This document shows, in pieces, positions 8,939 to 17,891 of a DNA stretch of 64,000 nucleotides. The DNA comes from Algoriphagus yeomjeoni (GTDB lineage Bacteria; Bacteroidota; Bacteroidia; Cytophagales; Cyclobacteriaceae): contig NZ_QLLK01000002.1 of assembly GCF_003259505.1 (NCBI RefSeq), positions 195,387-259,386 on the forward strand, read 5' to 3'. The notes under the pieces are model-generated. The model worked only from the letters and a program-made list of their open reading frames with translations, did not search any database and had not been told where the DNA came from. A program made the translations under genes and the position numbers. The stretch's first letter is position 1. The number at the start of each line of letters is the position of its first letter.

Positions 8939-9724
8939 ATGTACTACCTCCGTCAAATCAACCTTCCTTCTGGCTCTGATCGCCAGTTTCCTTTTTCCCT
9001 GAAATCGCTGAAGGAACTGGGCACCATGAGTTTTGACAGTCCGATTACAGTTTTTGTAGGAGAAAACGGCTCGGGAAAGTCTACTTTGCTTAAAGCATTG
9101 GCTATAAAGCTAAACTTTCCTGCAATAGGAAGTACAGATCTAGAAAGTGATGAGACTCTCGATGGAGTCAAAAATTTTGGCGAGCAAATCATCACACAAT
9201 GGAATGAAAAGGCTTACCGTGGATTCTTCTTCCGGGCAGAGGACTACTTTGGCTTCGTAAAGCGTCTTCAAAACATGGATAGTGAGATGCAGGGAGATAT
9301 TGTAGACTTTGAAAAACGATTGAGCGGAACAGGCCTCAAACTTGCCGTCGGGTCGATTTTAGGTCAAAAAGAAGCGCTTCGCAAGAAATATGGTGATCTC
9401 ACTGAGGTTTCCCACGGAGAAGGTTTCTTGAAAGTTTTGGAGGGAAGACTTCAGGCAGAAGGAATTTATCTAATCGATGAACCAGAGGCTGCACTTTCGC
9501 CACAGCGTCAACTGGCGCTTTTTTCCTTGATCAAAAACCTGGCAGAAAATCACAGTTGTCAGTTTATCATTGCGACACATTCCCCGATCTTAATGACTCT
9601 TCCAAATGCGACAATTTTCCAATTTGGAGAGCAAATTCAAAAAGTGAACTACGAGGACACCGAACATTTCACCATCCTAAAAAACTTTCTGAATAATCCA
9701 GATGCATTCTTGAGACACCTCTAG
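8939..9724 (+). CDS. ABC-type AAA ATPase (COG3910-like), function unknown
   Basis: This 261-residue protein has a Walker A GENGSGKST (41-49), a signature-like SHGEG (158-162), Walker B IYLIDEPEAALSP (176-188) and an H-loop ATHSP (H214). No membrane segment or transporter partner is present, so it is a soluble ABC ATPase of the SMC/RecF/OLD type, similar to the predicted ATPases grouped as COG3910. Some such proteins belong to defence or repair modules, but there is no nuclease domain or partner gene here. It lies between two metal-related genes without clear operon linkage. The family is confident; the function is unknown. Confidence 0.8.
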   Translation: MYYLRQINLPSGSDRQFPFSLKSLKELGTMSFDSPITVFVGENGSGKSTLLKALAIKLNFPAIGSTDLESDETLDGVKNFGEQIITQWNEKAYRGFFFRAEDYFGFVKRLQNMDSEMQGDIVDFEKRLSGTGLKLAVGSILGQKEALRKKYGDLTEVSHGEGFLKVLEGRLQAEGIYLIDEPEAALSPQRQLALFSLIKNLAENHSCQFIIATHSPILMTLPNATIFQFGEQIQKVNYEDTEHFTILKNFLNNPDAFLRHL

Positions 9725-9806
9725 GGTTTGTGGATCATATCAAAATTTGAAATTCAGAGTTTGTATCTTTGATTATATGTTTAAAAAAAGCATTAGCAAA
9801 ATCCCA

Positions 9807-10244
9807 ATGAAACACCTCGCCTTTTCGTTCTTTTTCTTTCTCACAACACAAGTCTTAGCCCAACAAGCTCCTCTCCTTCCACTCGTGAAATCAGAAATCA
9901 AAGGAATCAATATCTACGGTAAAACAGTTGATAACCAGACCCGCTGCCAGCACTGGCATTCGGATTTGGATGTAATTGCGATCAAATTCAAATGTTGTGA
10001 AAAGTACTATCCGTGCTTTTCTTGCCATGAAGAGGAAGCTGATCACAAACCTCAAGTGTGGCCAAAGGCTGAGTTTGACACCAAAGCAATTCTATGTGGC
10101 GTTTGTGGTTCGGAATTGACAATCAAAGCTTACCAAGCAAGCGGCAATACCTGTCGAAATTGCACTGCTGCATTCAACCCTGGATGTAGCAAGCATTATC
10201 ACTTATACTTTGAAACAGATACTCCTAACAAATCTGATTTATAG
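9807..10244 (+). CDS. CHY zinc-finger protein with an N-terminal signal peptide
   Basis: The core, about residues 37-134, matches the CHY zinc finger: VDNQTRCQHWH, IKFKCCEKYYPCFSCHE, LCGVCG, CRNC, PGCSKHYHLYF, with eleven Cys and several His able to bind zinc. I start at the ATG at 9807 because it gives a clean Sec signal peptide, MKHLAFSFFFFLTTQVLAQQ. An ATG at 9777 is also possible and would add ten residues including KK. A -7-like TATCTTTG at 9764-9771 places transcription near 9778, favouring the later start. CHY proteins are normally intracellular; the eukaryotic relative Hot13 acts in the mitochondrial intermembrane space. The role here is unknown, perhaps periplasmic metal or thiol handling. 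Confidence 0.75.
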   Translation: MKHLAFSFFFFLTTQVLAQQAPLLPLVKSEIKGINIYGKTVDNQTRCQHWHSDLDVIAIKFKCCEKYYPCFSCHEEEADHKPQVWPKAEFDTKAILCGVCGSELTIKAYQASGNTCRNCTAAFNPGCSKHYHLYFETDTPNKSDL

Positions 10245-10296
10245 CTAGTTAGCTAAATGAAATTTTAAATAGTTAAACTCTAAACCGTTTATTTCG

Positions 10297-10304
10297 TAAG
10301 TTTG
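10297..10304 (+). promoter_or_regulatory. -7 element upstream of the HYC_CC_PP gene
   Basis: TAAGTTTG fits TAnnTTTG. It is only five bases before the TTG start, so the transcript would have almost no leader, or translation starts further in. The -33 region is poor. Confidence 0.3.
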
Positions 10305-10309
10305 TCCTG

Positions 10310-10726
10310 TTGAAAAAGATTCTTTCCATAGCGTTTTCCCTGATGATCCTACTCAGTAGTGTAGGTTTGGCAAAGACCATCCACCTCTGCATGGGTACAG
10401 AGACGGAGAGCGCAATTGGTTTTTCGACTTCCCATATTGAATGTGAGATGGTTAAAAAGAAGCCAAGTTGTCATTCTGAAAAAGATTCAAGCGAACACGA
10501 AGAAAAAGATTGCTGCAATGAGGAGTTTGAATTGCTCGTTTTAGACCAAGATCTTCAGAAGTCATCAGTCAATCTTGATTACTCACCAGAATTCGTTGTT
10601 TCCTTAGTTTATACCGTCTTTGGGTTATCAATTTTTCCAACTGAGAAAAACGAAAATTACACCGATTATCCCCCTCCAGTTCTAAGGCAAGACCTTCAGG
10701 TACTTCATCAATCCTTCTTAATTTAA
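10310..10726 (+). CDS. HYC_CC_PP-family exported protein, probably metal related
   Basis: The 138-residue protein opens with a signal peptide (MKKILSIAFSLMILLSSVGLA) from a TTG codon; the only early in-frame ATG is residue 12, which would cut the peptide. The conserved marks of the HYC_CC_PP family of Bacteroidota are present: H25-L-C27 after the signal peptide, C68-C69 and P121-P123. A His/Cys/Glu-rich stretch (about 53-70) could bind metal. It sits directly before the cusA gene, where such genes often occur, which suggests copper binding in the periplasm. Biochemistry is unproven. Confidence 0.75.
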   Translation: MKKILSIAFSLMILLSSVGLAKTIHLCMGTETESAIGFSTSHIECEMVKKKPSCHSEKDSSEHEEKDCCNEEFELLVLDQDLQKSSVNLDYSPEFVVSLVYTVFGLSIFPTEKNENYTDYPPPVLRQDLQVLHQSFLI

Positions 10727-10730
10727 TCTT

Positions 10731-10812
10731 TCCGGTAGCCCAATTCAGATGAGTTGGGAGAATAAGCGATTGCCTGTTTGGGCAATTGATTCTTTCTATT
10801 TCGCTTACCGGA
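10731..10812 (+). promoter_or_regulatory. Highly structured leader between HYC_CC_PP gene and cusA
   Basis: An outer stem TCCGGTA (10731-10737) with TACCGGA (10806-10812) encloses a hairpin CCCAA/TTGGG (10739-10743, 10754-10758). A second arm has AAGCGA (10764-10769) with TCGCTT (10801-10806) around TTGCC/GGCAA (10770-10774, 10781-10785). It ends eight bases before the cusA ATG. It could be a leader RNA controlling cusA, an attenuator or a REP-like element; no known riboswitch is recognised. Confidence 0.45.
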
Positions 10813-10819
10813 TTCGATT

Positions 10820-13800
10820 ATGCTTAATAAAATCATCAAGTTTTTTCTTGAAAATAAACTAGTCACTGTACTTCTGCTATTGTTGATCATCGCATGGGGA
10901 GTAGTGACTGCTCCGTTCAACTGGGACACTGGATTTCTGCCACGAGATCCAGTACCTGTGGACGCTATTCCTGATATTGGAGAAAATCAACAAATCGTCT
11001 TTACTGAATGGATGGGGCGATCTCCTCAGGATGTGGAAGACCAAATCACCTACCCTCTCACCACTTCACTACTGGGATTACCTGGCGTAAAAAGCGTCCG
11101 GAGTAGCTCTGCTTTTGGGTTTTCCAGTATCTACATCATTTTTGACGAAGACACAGAATTCTATTGGAGTAGATCTAGGGTTTTGGAGAAACTCAACTCG
11201 CTTCCAGCAGGACTATTACCTGAGGACGTCCAACCTAAACTTGGCCCCGATGCAACCGCATTAGGTCAGGTATTTTGGTACACCTTGGAAGGTAGGGATG
11301 CGGATGGAAATCCAGTCGGTGGCTGGGACCTTCACGAACTCCGAACCATACAGGATTATTATGTCCGCTATTCGCTGACTGCTGTCGAAGGGGTTTCTGA
11401 AGTAGCTTCAGTGGGTGGCTATGTGAAGGAATATCAGGTGGACGTAGATCCAACTGCCTTGAAAGCCTATGGTGTCACGCTGATTGATGTGATGCAGGCA
11501 GTACGGAAAAGCAATCTCGATGTCAGTGCTAATACCATAGAGGTAAATAAAGTGGACTACTTCGTCCGAGGTCTGGGCTATGTTGAAGAGCTCTCGGACT
11601 TGGATCAGGCGGTAGTTAAAGTCACCGATAATGTTCCAATTCGTATCCAGGATGTCGCTAAAGTAAATATTGGTCCGCAAGTTCGAAATATGGGCGGTAT
11701 CCTGGATAAGTCAGGAGCCGAAGCTGTCGGCGGGGTAGTCATAGCCCGATATGGAGATAATCCCTTGGCAGTCATTGAAGGTGTAAAAGCAGAGATCGAA
11801 AAGCTTTCGGAGGGGCTACCATCCAAAACACTTGCTGATGGACGAATTTCCAAAGTCACCATCGTTCCATTCTATGATCGTTCGGGATTAATTTTCGAGA
11901 CGCTTGGAACGCTCTACGAAGCTATTTCGCTCCAAATCTTAATCACCATTATCGTCATCGTGGTAATGGTATCAAATCTCCGAGCCTCATTCCTGATTTC
12001 TGCACTTCTGCCTTTAGCAGTGCTCATGTGCTTTATTTTCATGAAATACTTTGGTGTAGATGCGAATATCGTAGCACTGTCAGGAATTGCGATAGCGATT
12101 GGGACCATGGTGGATTTGGGGATTATTCTCAATGAGAATGTGCTGCGTCATTTAGAAGATGCTCCTGCAGGACAGTCAAAGTTGAAGACCGTTTACTTGG
12201 CTACATCAGAGGTAGCTTCTGCCATACTCACCGCAGTAAGTACAACAATCGTCAGCTTCTTGCCAGTATTTACCTTACAGGCAGCAGAAGGAAAGCTCTT
12301 TGGTCCCTTAGCCTACACCAAATCCTTTGCTTTGATAGCGGCTTTGATTTTTACACTCTTGATCATGCCGGCTTTTTCTCATTGGGTTTTCTCTTTGAAA
12401 AGCGCTAGTAAGCAAAGAGGACTTTATCTGAATATCGCACTGGTTGTTTTAGGACCTATTGTAGCTTTTACCATATGGGCTTGGGCTGGTTGGGTCTTAT
12501 TTGCTTTTGGAATTGCAAACCTGCTCATCCACTATTATCCAGAGCGAGTTGGAAAGTACCAGGATTATATCCGTGTTGGAATCACAGTGATTGCGATTTC
12601 CTGGTTGCTAACTATCAAATGGCTCCCATTAGGTGTTTCCAATAGCCTATTGACGAATTTCATATTCATCGCTTTAATTATCGGATTGGTCTTAGGAACC
12701 TTTTCGATTTTCCTTCACTACTATCCTAGGATTCTTCTCTGGTGTCTGAATAATAAAGGCAAATTTTTAATCATGCCATTAGTCATATTCCTTTTGGGTA
12801 TGAATGTCTGGTTGGGTTTCGATCGGGTTTTTGGTGTTTTCTCTAATACTGCAGACCGAATCGGATGGAATCTTCGTGCGACAGGATTCTGGTCGAGCAT
12901 GACGCATAGTTTTCCAGGATTGGGAAAAGAGTTTATGCCCTCGCTAAATGAAGGTTCTTTTCTATTGATGCCTACGACCATGCCGCATTCAGGTCTCACA
13001 GAGAACAAGGAGGTACTTGCTCAATTGGATATGCTGGTGACTGCGATTCCTGAGGTGGATTTAGTAGTTGGAAAAGCAGGCCGTGCAGAGACTGCCATTG
13101 ACCCTGCTCCTATTTCAATGTTTGAAAATACGATCAACTACAAATCAGAATATGCCACGGACGCAGATGGAAATCGTCTTCGTTTTAAAACAAATGAGGA
13201 TGGATATTATGAATTGAAATCGGGAGAATTTTACGATCCCAGTTTAAATACACCAGGTAATATCGACCCGGCCAACATGATTCCTGATAATGAAGGTGAA
13301 TACTTCCGACAATGGCGAGCGGAAATCACTTCTCCTGACGATATCTGGGAAGAGATAATTGGAGTCATCAATATTCCAGGAGTGACCTCCTCTCCAAAGC
13401 TTCAACCCATCGAGACTCGACTGGTCATGCTTCAAACTGGCATGAGAGCTCCTATGGGAATCAAGGTATATGGGCCTGATCTTCAAACTATAGAGGAGTT
13501 TGGAATGAAGCTGGAGCAATACCTCAAGGAAGTGCCATCAGTCAAGAAAGAAGCGGTCTTTGCAGATCGGATTGTAGGTAAGCCTTACCTCGAACTCGAC
13601 ATTGATCGGGAGCAAATCTCCCGCTATGGAATGAATGTGGTCGATGTGCAGGATTTCATTGAAACGGCCATTGGAGGTATGAAAGTCAGCACGACTGTAG
13701 AAGGTAGAGAGCGATTCCCTATCCGAGTTCGCTATGCCCGGGAATTCCGTGACGATCCAGCGGCACTCGAAAACATCCAAGTCCCTACCCCGCTTGGTAA

Positions 13801-14629
13801 TTATATTCCACTTGGACAATTGGCCAATATCACCTATAGACCTGGACCGGATATGATTCGGGCGGAAAACAGTTTTCTGGTGGGCTATGTGCTTTTGGAC
13901 AAAATGCCTGGTTTTGCGGAAGTGACCGTAGTAGAAGACGCACAACGCTACCTGAAGAGCAAGATAGACTCAGGTGAATTGATAGTTCCAACCGGAGTAC
14001 GCTATGCTTTTTCAGGATCGTACGAAAACCAGGTCAGAGCCGAGCAACGCCTAGCGATTGTCGTTCCCCTCTGTCTGATAGCAATTTTCCTGATTTTATA
14101 CTTTCAATTCAAATCTGTTTCCACAACGGTATTTGTGTTTTCAGGTATTGCAATGGCTTTCTCCGGAGGGTTCCTCATGCTTTGGTTATATGGACAGGAT
14201 TGGTTTCTAAACTTCTCCTTTTTCGGTACAGAGATGCGGGGATTATTTCAAATGAAAAGCTACAACCTCTCCGTGGCTGTTTGGGTAGGGTTTATAGCCC
14301 TGTTTGGAATAGCTACAGACGACGGGGTTGTTGTAGCTTCCTACCTCAAGCAAAGCTTTGAATCCAACAGTCCGAAAACGGTAAAAGAAATTCGAGAAGC
14401 AGTGCTGGAAGCGGGAAGTAGGCGTGTTTTGCCATGTCTCATGACCACCGCCACTACCCTGCTGGCCTTGATTCCGGTACTTTCTTCTTCAGGAAGGGGA
14501 TCTGACATCATGATCCCTATGGCGATTCCTTCTTTTGGAGGAATGACGATAGAGTTGATCACCTTATTTCTTGTCCCAGTGCTTTTCAGTTGGTGGGCTG
14601 AGCGAAAATTAAAAAATAAGAACACATGA
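10820..14629 (+). CDS. cusA: CusA/CzcA-type heavy-metal efflux RND pump
   Basis: The 1269-residue inner-membrane pump drives metal, most likely Cu(I)/Ag(I), out through the CusB-CusC channel using the proton gradient. RND hallmarks include PVDAIPDIGENQQIVFTEW at the first periplasmic loop, VRSSSAFGFSSIYIIF, the charged membrane helix GIAIAIGTMVDLGIILNENV, and ATDDGVVVASYL near the end. It is about 220 residues longer than E. coli CusA. An insertion around residues 530-700 adds several extra membrane segments after the first helix bundle, a form seen in Bacteroidota. Its stop overlaps the cusC start by four bases. Confidence 0.93.
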   Translation: MLNKIIKFFLENKLVTVLLLLLIIAWGVVTAPFNWDTGFLPRDPVPVDAIPDIGENQQIVFTEWMGRSPQDVEDQITYPLTTSLLGLPGVKSVRSSSAFGFSSIYIIFDEDTEFYWSRSRVLEKLNSLPAGLLPEDVQPKLGPDATALGQVFWYTLEGRDADGNPVGGWDLHELRTIQDYYVRYSLTAVEGVSEVASVGGYVKEYQVDVDPTALKAYGVTLIDVMQAVRKSNLDVSANTIEVNKVDYFVRGLGYVEELSDLDQAVVKVTDNVPIRIQDVAKVNIGPQVRNMGGILDKSGAEAVGGVVIARYGDNPLAVIEGVKAEIEKLSEGLPSKTLADGRISKVTIVPFYDRSGLIFETLGTLYEAISLQILITIIVIVVMVSNLRASFLISALLPLAVLMCFIFMKYFGVDANIVALSGIAIAIGTMVDLGIILNENVLRHLEDAPAGQSKLKTVYLATSEVASAILTAVSTTIVSFLPVFTLQAAEGKLFGPLAYTKSFALIAALIFTLLIMPAFSHWVFSLKSASKQRGLYLNIALVVLGPIVAFTIWAWAGWVLFAFGIANLLIHYYPERVGKYQDYIRVGITVIAISWLLTIKWLPLGVSNSLLTNFIFIALIIGLVLGTFSIFLHYYPRILLWCLNNKGKFLIMPLVIFLLGMNVWLGFDRVFGVFSNTADRIGWNLRATGFWSSMTHSFPGLGKEFMPSLNEGSFLLMPTTMPHSGLTENKEVLAQLDMLVTAIPEVDLVVGKAGRAETAIDPAPISMFENTINYKSEYATDADGNRLRFKTNEDGYYELKSGEFYDPSLNTPGNIDPANMIPDNEGEYFRQWRAEITSPDDIWEEIIGVINIPGVTSSPKLQPIETRLVMLQTGMRAPMGIKVYGPDLQTIEEFGMKLEQYLKEVPSVKKEAVFADRIVGKPYLELDIDREQISRYGMNVVDVQDFIETAIGGMKVSTTVEGRERFPIRVRYAREFRDDPAALENIQVPTPLGNYIPLGQLANITYRPGPDMIRAENSFLVGYVLLDKMPGFAEVTVVEDAQRYLKSKIDSGELIVPTGVRYAFSGSYENQVRAEQRLAIVVPLCLIAIFLILYFQFKSVSTTVFVFSGIAMAFSGGFLMLWLYGQDWFLNFSFFGTEMRGLFQMKSYNLSVAVWVGFIALFGIATDDGVVVASYLKQSFESNSPKTVKEIREAVLEAGSRRVLPCLMTTATTLLALIPVLSSSGRGSDIMIPMAIPSFGGMTIELITLFLVPVLFSWWAERKLKNKNT

Positions 14630-16041
14630 AAAAGCTACTCACATTAGCGATTCTCTGGGCCAGTGTTGGGCATTTTGCTCTTTCACAAAATCTCGATGAA
14701 TATTTGGTCAGGGCGGCGGAAAATAATCCTGAACTGAAAGCCTATTACAATGAATATTTGGCCGCAACAGAAATTGGAAATCAAGTCAGCCTTCCCAATC
14801 CTGAGCTTCAAGTTGGATTTTACTTTCGACCAATGGAGCGATTTATGGGGAATCAGCAGGCAGATATCCGCTTGATGCAAATGTTCCCTTGGTTTGGAAT
14901 GCTTAAAGCTCAAGAGTCAGAAGCCGATCAAATGGCATTGGCGCGCTATCAGCTTTTCTTGGATGCCAAAAACAACCTGTTTTTCCAAGTTAAAACTACT
15001 TGGTACGCCTTGGCAGAATTGGAACAGGAAATCCGAATCACTGAAGAAAATCTGGAAATCCTGCGCAAATACGAGCGAATGGCCTTGATCCGCTTTGAAA
15101 ATTCTTCCTCATCTGCAGAAGGACCGAGTTCAACACCCATGGCACCTTCTTCAAGCTCCAGCGTTTCTGCAGGTTCAGCCGGAATGAATACCATGGGGAA
15201 TCAAACTCAGGGTATGTCAAGCCAAGCGAATTCTTCTGCAATGACTTCTCCAGCTGCTATGGGATCCACTGGGCCAGGCATGACAGATGTATTACGAATT
15301 CGACTACAAATCAACACATTGGATAATGAGTTGGATTTGCTGAATGCAAATAAAATTCCCCTTCAGGTGGAATTAAACAAACTGATGAATTCCCCTCGTG
15401 AAGCTCAGCTTTCTAATCCAGAACCCTTACTGCCATTTGTAATGAATTTGGAAAAACAAGCCATTCTAGATAGCATCTCGGCCAATAATCCCATGCTAGC
15501 CATGTACGATGCAGAGCTTTTGGCACTGGAATCTCAAAAGCAAATGGCAAAACTGGACGGCAGACCAATGCTGGGTGCCGGTGTGAATTACATGCCCTTT
15601 CAGCCTAGAATTGAGGATGGCATGTCTATGGGTGGAAAGGATATGATTATGCCCATGGTGACCGTGACCTTGCCTATTTATAGAAAGAAGACTACAGCAA
15701 AGATCAAAGAAACTGAACTTCGTCAGGAAGCAGTTCAATTCAACAAAGAAAACACGCTCAATCAACTGGAGATTGAGTGGGCAAAAGCTTTCCGGGATCT
15801 CGAAGATGCCAATCGAAAAGTCCGACTCTACGAGCAGCAACTCGACCTGGCAAATCAAAACCTCAGCCTACTACTAACTGCTTACGCTACAAGTGGGCAA
15901 GACTTCGAAGAAGTCCTCAGAGCACAACAACTGATTTTGGACTACGAATTCTCAAAAATCGGGGCAATTACCAGACAATATACTTCCCTAGCCATGCTGG
16001 ATATGCTTTCAGCTACTGGGATTCAACCTTATTCTAAGTAA
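14626..16041 (+). CDS. cusC: TolC-family outer-membrane efflux channel (CusC-like)
   Basis: The 471-residue protein has a signal peptide (to about LSQ, residue 21) and two outer-membrane-efflux repeats rich in coiled-coil helices (NPELKAYYNEYLAATEIGNQVSLPNPELQVGF; LEIEWAKAFRDLEDANRKV). Residues about 160-225 are a low-complexity Ser/Met/Gly/Asn/Pro insert, rich in Met, lying between the first helix pair; it may contact metal or be a flexible loop. No lipobox Cys is seen. Translational coupling to cusA (ATGA overlap) and the cusB gene five bases later make it the outer-membrane part of the efflux complex. Confidence 0.9.
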   Translation: MKKLLTLAILWASVGHFALSQNLDEYLVRAAENNPELKAYYNEYLAATEIGNQVSLPNPELQVGFYFRPMERFMGNQQADIRLMQMFPWFGMLKAQESEADQMALARYQLFLDAKNNLFFQVKTTWYALAELEQEIRITEENLEILRKYERMALIRFENSSSSAEGPSSTPMAPSSSSSVSAGSAGMNTMGNQTQGMSSQANSSAMTSPAAMGSTGPGMTDVLRIRLQINTLDNELDLLNANKIPLQVELNKLMNSPREAQLSNPEPLLPFVMNLEKQAILDSISANNPMLAMYDAELLALESQKQMAKLDGRPMLGAGVNYMPFQPRIEDGMSMGGKDMIMPMVTVTLPIYRKKTTAKIKETELRQEAVQFNKENTLNQLEIEWAKAFRDLEDANRKVRLYEQQLDLANQNLSLLLTAYATSGQDFEEVLRAQQLILDYEFSKIGAITRQYTSLAMLDMLSATGIQPYSK

Positions 16042-16045
16042 TCAC

Positions 16046-17827
16046 ATGGAAACTAAAACTAAAAAGTTATACCTATTTGGAGTATTGCTGTTTGTCATCG
16101 GAATCACAATCGGCTGGCTTATAAGCCCTTCAATGACTGAACCTGTCGATGCAGAGCACAATCACGGGCTGGAATCCCTAGCCGATCAACTTTGGACCTG
16201 CTCCATGCACCCTCAGATCAAGCTGAATGAAGCCGGAGATTGTCCGATTTGTGGGATGGATTTGATTCCTGTAGCCACTGCGAGCAGTCCTGGATCTACC
16301 AACCCAATGGTACATGAGATGACGCCCGAGGCTATTGCTTTGGCAAATGTCCAAACCTCCATCGTTGGGGGGATGAATAGTAGCGGAGAGTTGCTGTTGA
16401 CTGGGAAAATTCAGGCTGATGAGCGCCAGAATGCATCTGTAACTGCAAAATTTCCAGGTAGAATAGAAAAGCTATTTGTGAGTTTTACAGGGGAAAAAGT
16501 AAAACTCGGTCAGCGTCTCGCGACTGTCTATTCGCCAGAGTTGGTTACAGCTCAGAAAGAGCTTTTGGAAGCGCTAAAAACCAGGGAAGTTTTCCCAGAA
16601 TTATACCAAGCTGCACGAGAGAAATTACGACTTTGGAAATTATCCGATGCACAAATCTCGACCTTAGAAAATTCCGGAACGCCTAAAACTGAATTTGATG
16701 TCTTGGCAGAACATAGCGGTGTAGTTACCCAGCGGAATATCGCTGTGGGTGATTATGTCAATACCGGTACAGTGCTTTTCAACATTGTAGACTTGGATAA
16801 AATCTGGGTGATGCTCGATGCCTACGAATCGGATTTATCGATGGTAGCTGTGGGAAATACCATTTCATTTACAGCTGCAGGAATTCCCGGTCAAACCTAT
16901 CAAACAAAAGTCACATACATTGATCCGATTTTGAATCCGAATACCCGAGCGGCCTCTCTACGTGCAGAAATGAATAATCCTGGCGGAAAGCTTTTGCCAG
17001 AGATGTTTGTCTCTGCAAAAGTGAAAACGAATATAAAATCTCAAAATGCAGGAATTGCTATACCGCGCACTGCTTTACTTTGGTCAGGTAAGCGTTCCAT
17101 TGTGTATGTCAAAGTTCCTAATTCCGAATACCCCGCTTTTGAAATGCGAGAGATTACCATAGGTTCTAAAATGGGCGATATGTATGCTGTAGAGGCAGGT
17201 TTAGAGATTGGAGAAGAGATTGTTACCAATGGCGTATTTGCTATTGATGCGGCTTCACAATTGGCTGGAGGCTACAGCATGATGAATCGTCCGGAAACAA
17301 AAACACTTGATGTTTCCGCGGCTTTTCAATCACAGGTTACTCAATTGACCGAGGAATACTTCAAAGTAAAAAACTCTCTGGTCAACGACGACGCAGTGGC
17401 AACTCAGAAAGCCGCAGCTTCTATCAAAAGTAACCTTTCAAAGGTGGACATGAATTTGGTGAAGGGCTCAGCTTATGATCAATGGATGTCGATCCGAACT
17501 GAGGTACAAAAAGCGGCAGAAATGATAGCAAAGGAAACTGATATCGCAAAACAACGAATACACTTTGCGCCTCTTTCCCAGGCTTTTCTGGATATGACGG
17601 AAACTTTTGGACTGACGAAAGACAAGGTTTATAAGGAATTTTGCCCGATGGCTTTTGATAATAAAGGAGCCTATTGGCTTAGCGAATCAGAACAGATTCG
17701 AAACCCTTATTTCGGACAATCCATGCTGACTTGCGGGGAAGTGAAAGCCACCTATTTGAAAGGACAGCCAGTTATGGATTACAATGGATCGAAAGCTGTA
17801 TCTAGTTCAGCAGAGCATCGTCACTAG
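16046..17827 (+). CDS. cusB: CusB-like membrane-fusion protein with HMBD and DUF3347 domains
   Basis: The periplasmic adaptor (593 residues) is anchored by a segment at 8-27. A heavy-metal-binding domain follows, with WTCSMHPQ (C52, M54, H55) and DCPICGMDLIP (C66, C69). The barrel-sandwich hybrid and beta-barrel regions occupy about 110-405 (GRIEKLFVSFTGEKVKLGQRLATVYSPEL; FDVLAEHSGVVTQRNIAVGDYV). The C-terminal region, about 435-590, is a DUF3347 domain with the motif CPMAFDNKGAYWLSESEQI and a later LTCGEV. The three metal-binding elements suggest it collects periplasmic copper for the pump. E. coli CusB lacks DUF3347. Third gene of the cusACB operon. Confidence 0.92.
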   Translation: METKTKKLYLFGVLLFVIGITIGWLISPSMTEPVDAEHNHGLESLADQLWTCSMHPQIKLNEAGDCPICGMDLIPVATASSPGSTNPMVHEMTPEAIALANVQTSIVGGMNSSGELLLTGKIQADERQNASVTAKFPGRIEKLFVSFTGEKVKLGQRLATVYSPELVTAQKELLEALKTREVFPELYQAAREKLRLWKLSDAQISTLENSGTPKTEFDVLAEHSGVVTQRNIAVGDYVNTGTVLFNIVDLDKIWVMLDAYESDLSMVAVGNTISFTAAGIPGQTYQTKVTYIDPILNPNTRAASLRAEMNNPGGKLLPEMFVSAKVKTNIKSQNAGIAIPRTALLWSGKRSIVYVKVPNSEYPAFEMREITIGSKMGDMYAVEAGLEIGEEIVTNGVFAIDAASQLAGGYSMMNRPETKTLDVSAAFQSQVTQLTEEYFKVKNSLVNDDAVATQKAAASIKSNLSKVDMNLVKGSAYDQWMSIRTEVQKAAEMIAKETDIAKQRIHFAPLSQAFLDMTETFGLTKDKVYKEFCPMAFDNKGAYWLSESEQIRNPYFGQSMLTCGEVKATYLKGQPVMDYNGSKAVSSSAEHRH

Positions 17828-17891
17828 CCGGCAGTTTTCAGTGGAAACTAATTAAAATAAAGATTTACTTTTAACTAGTAAATACTTTAAA

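Noticed and set aside
8939-9724. ATPase as part of an OLD or retron-type defence system
   Set aside because: There is no nuclease domain and no partner gene; neighbours are metal-related.
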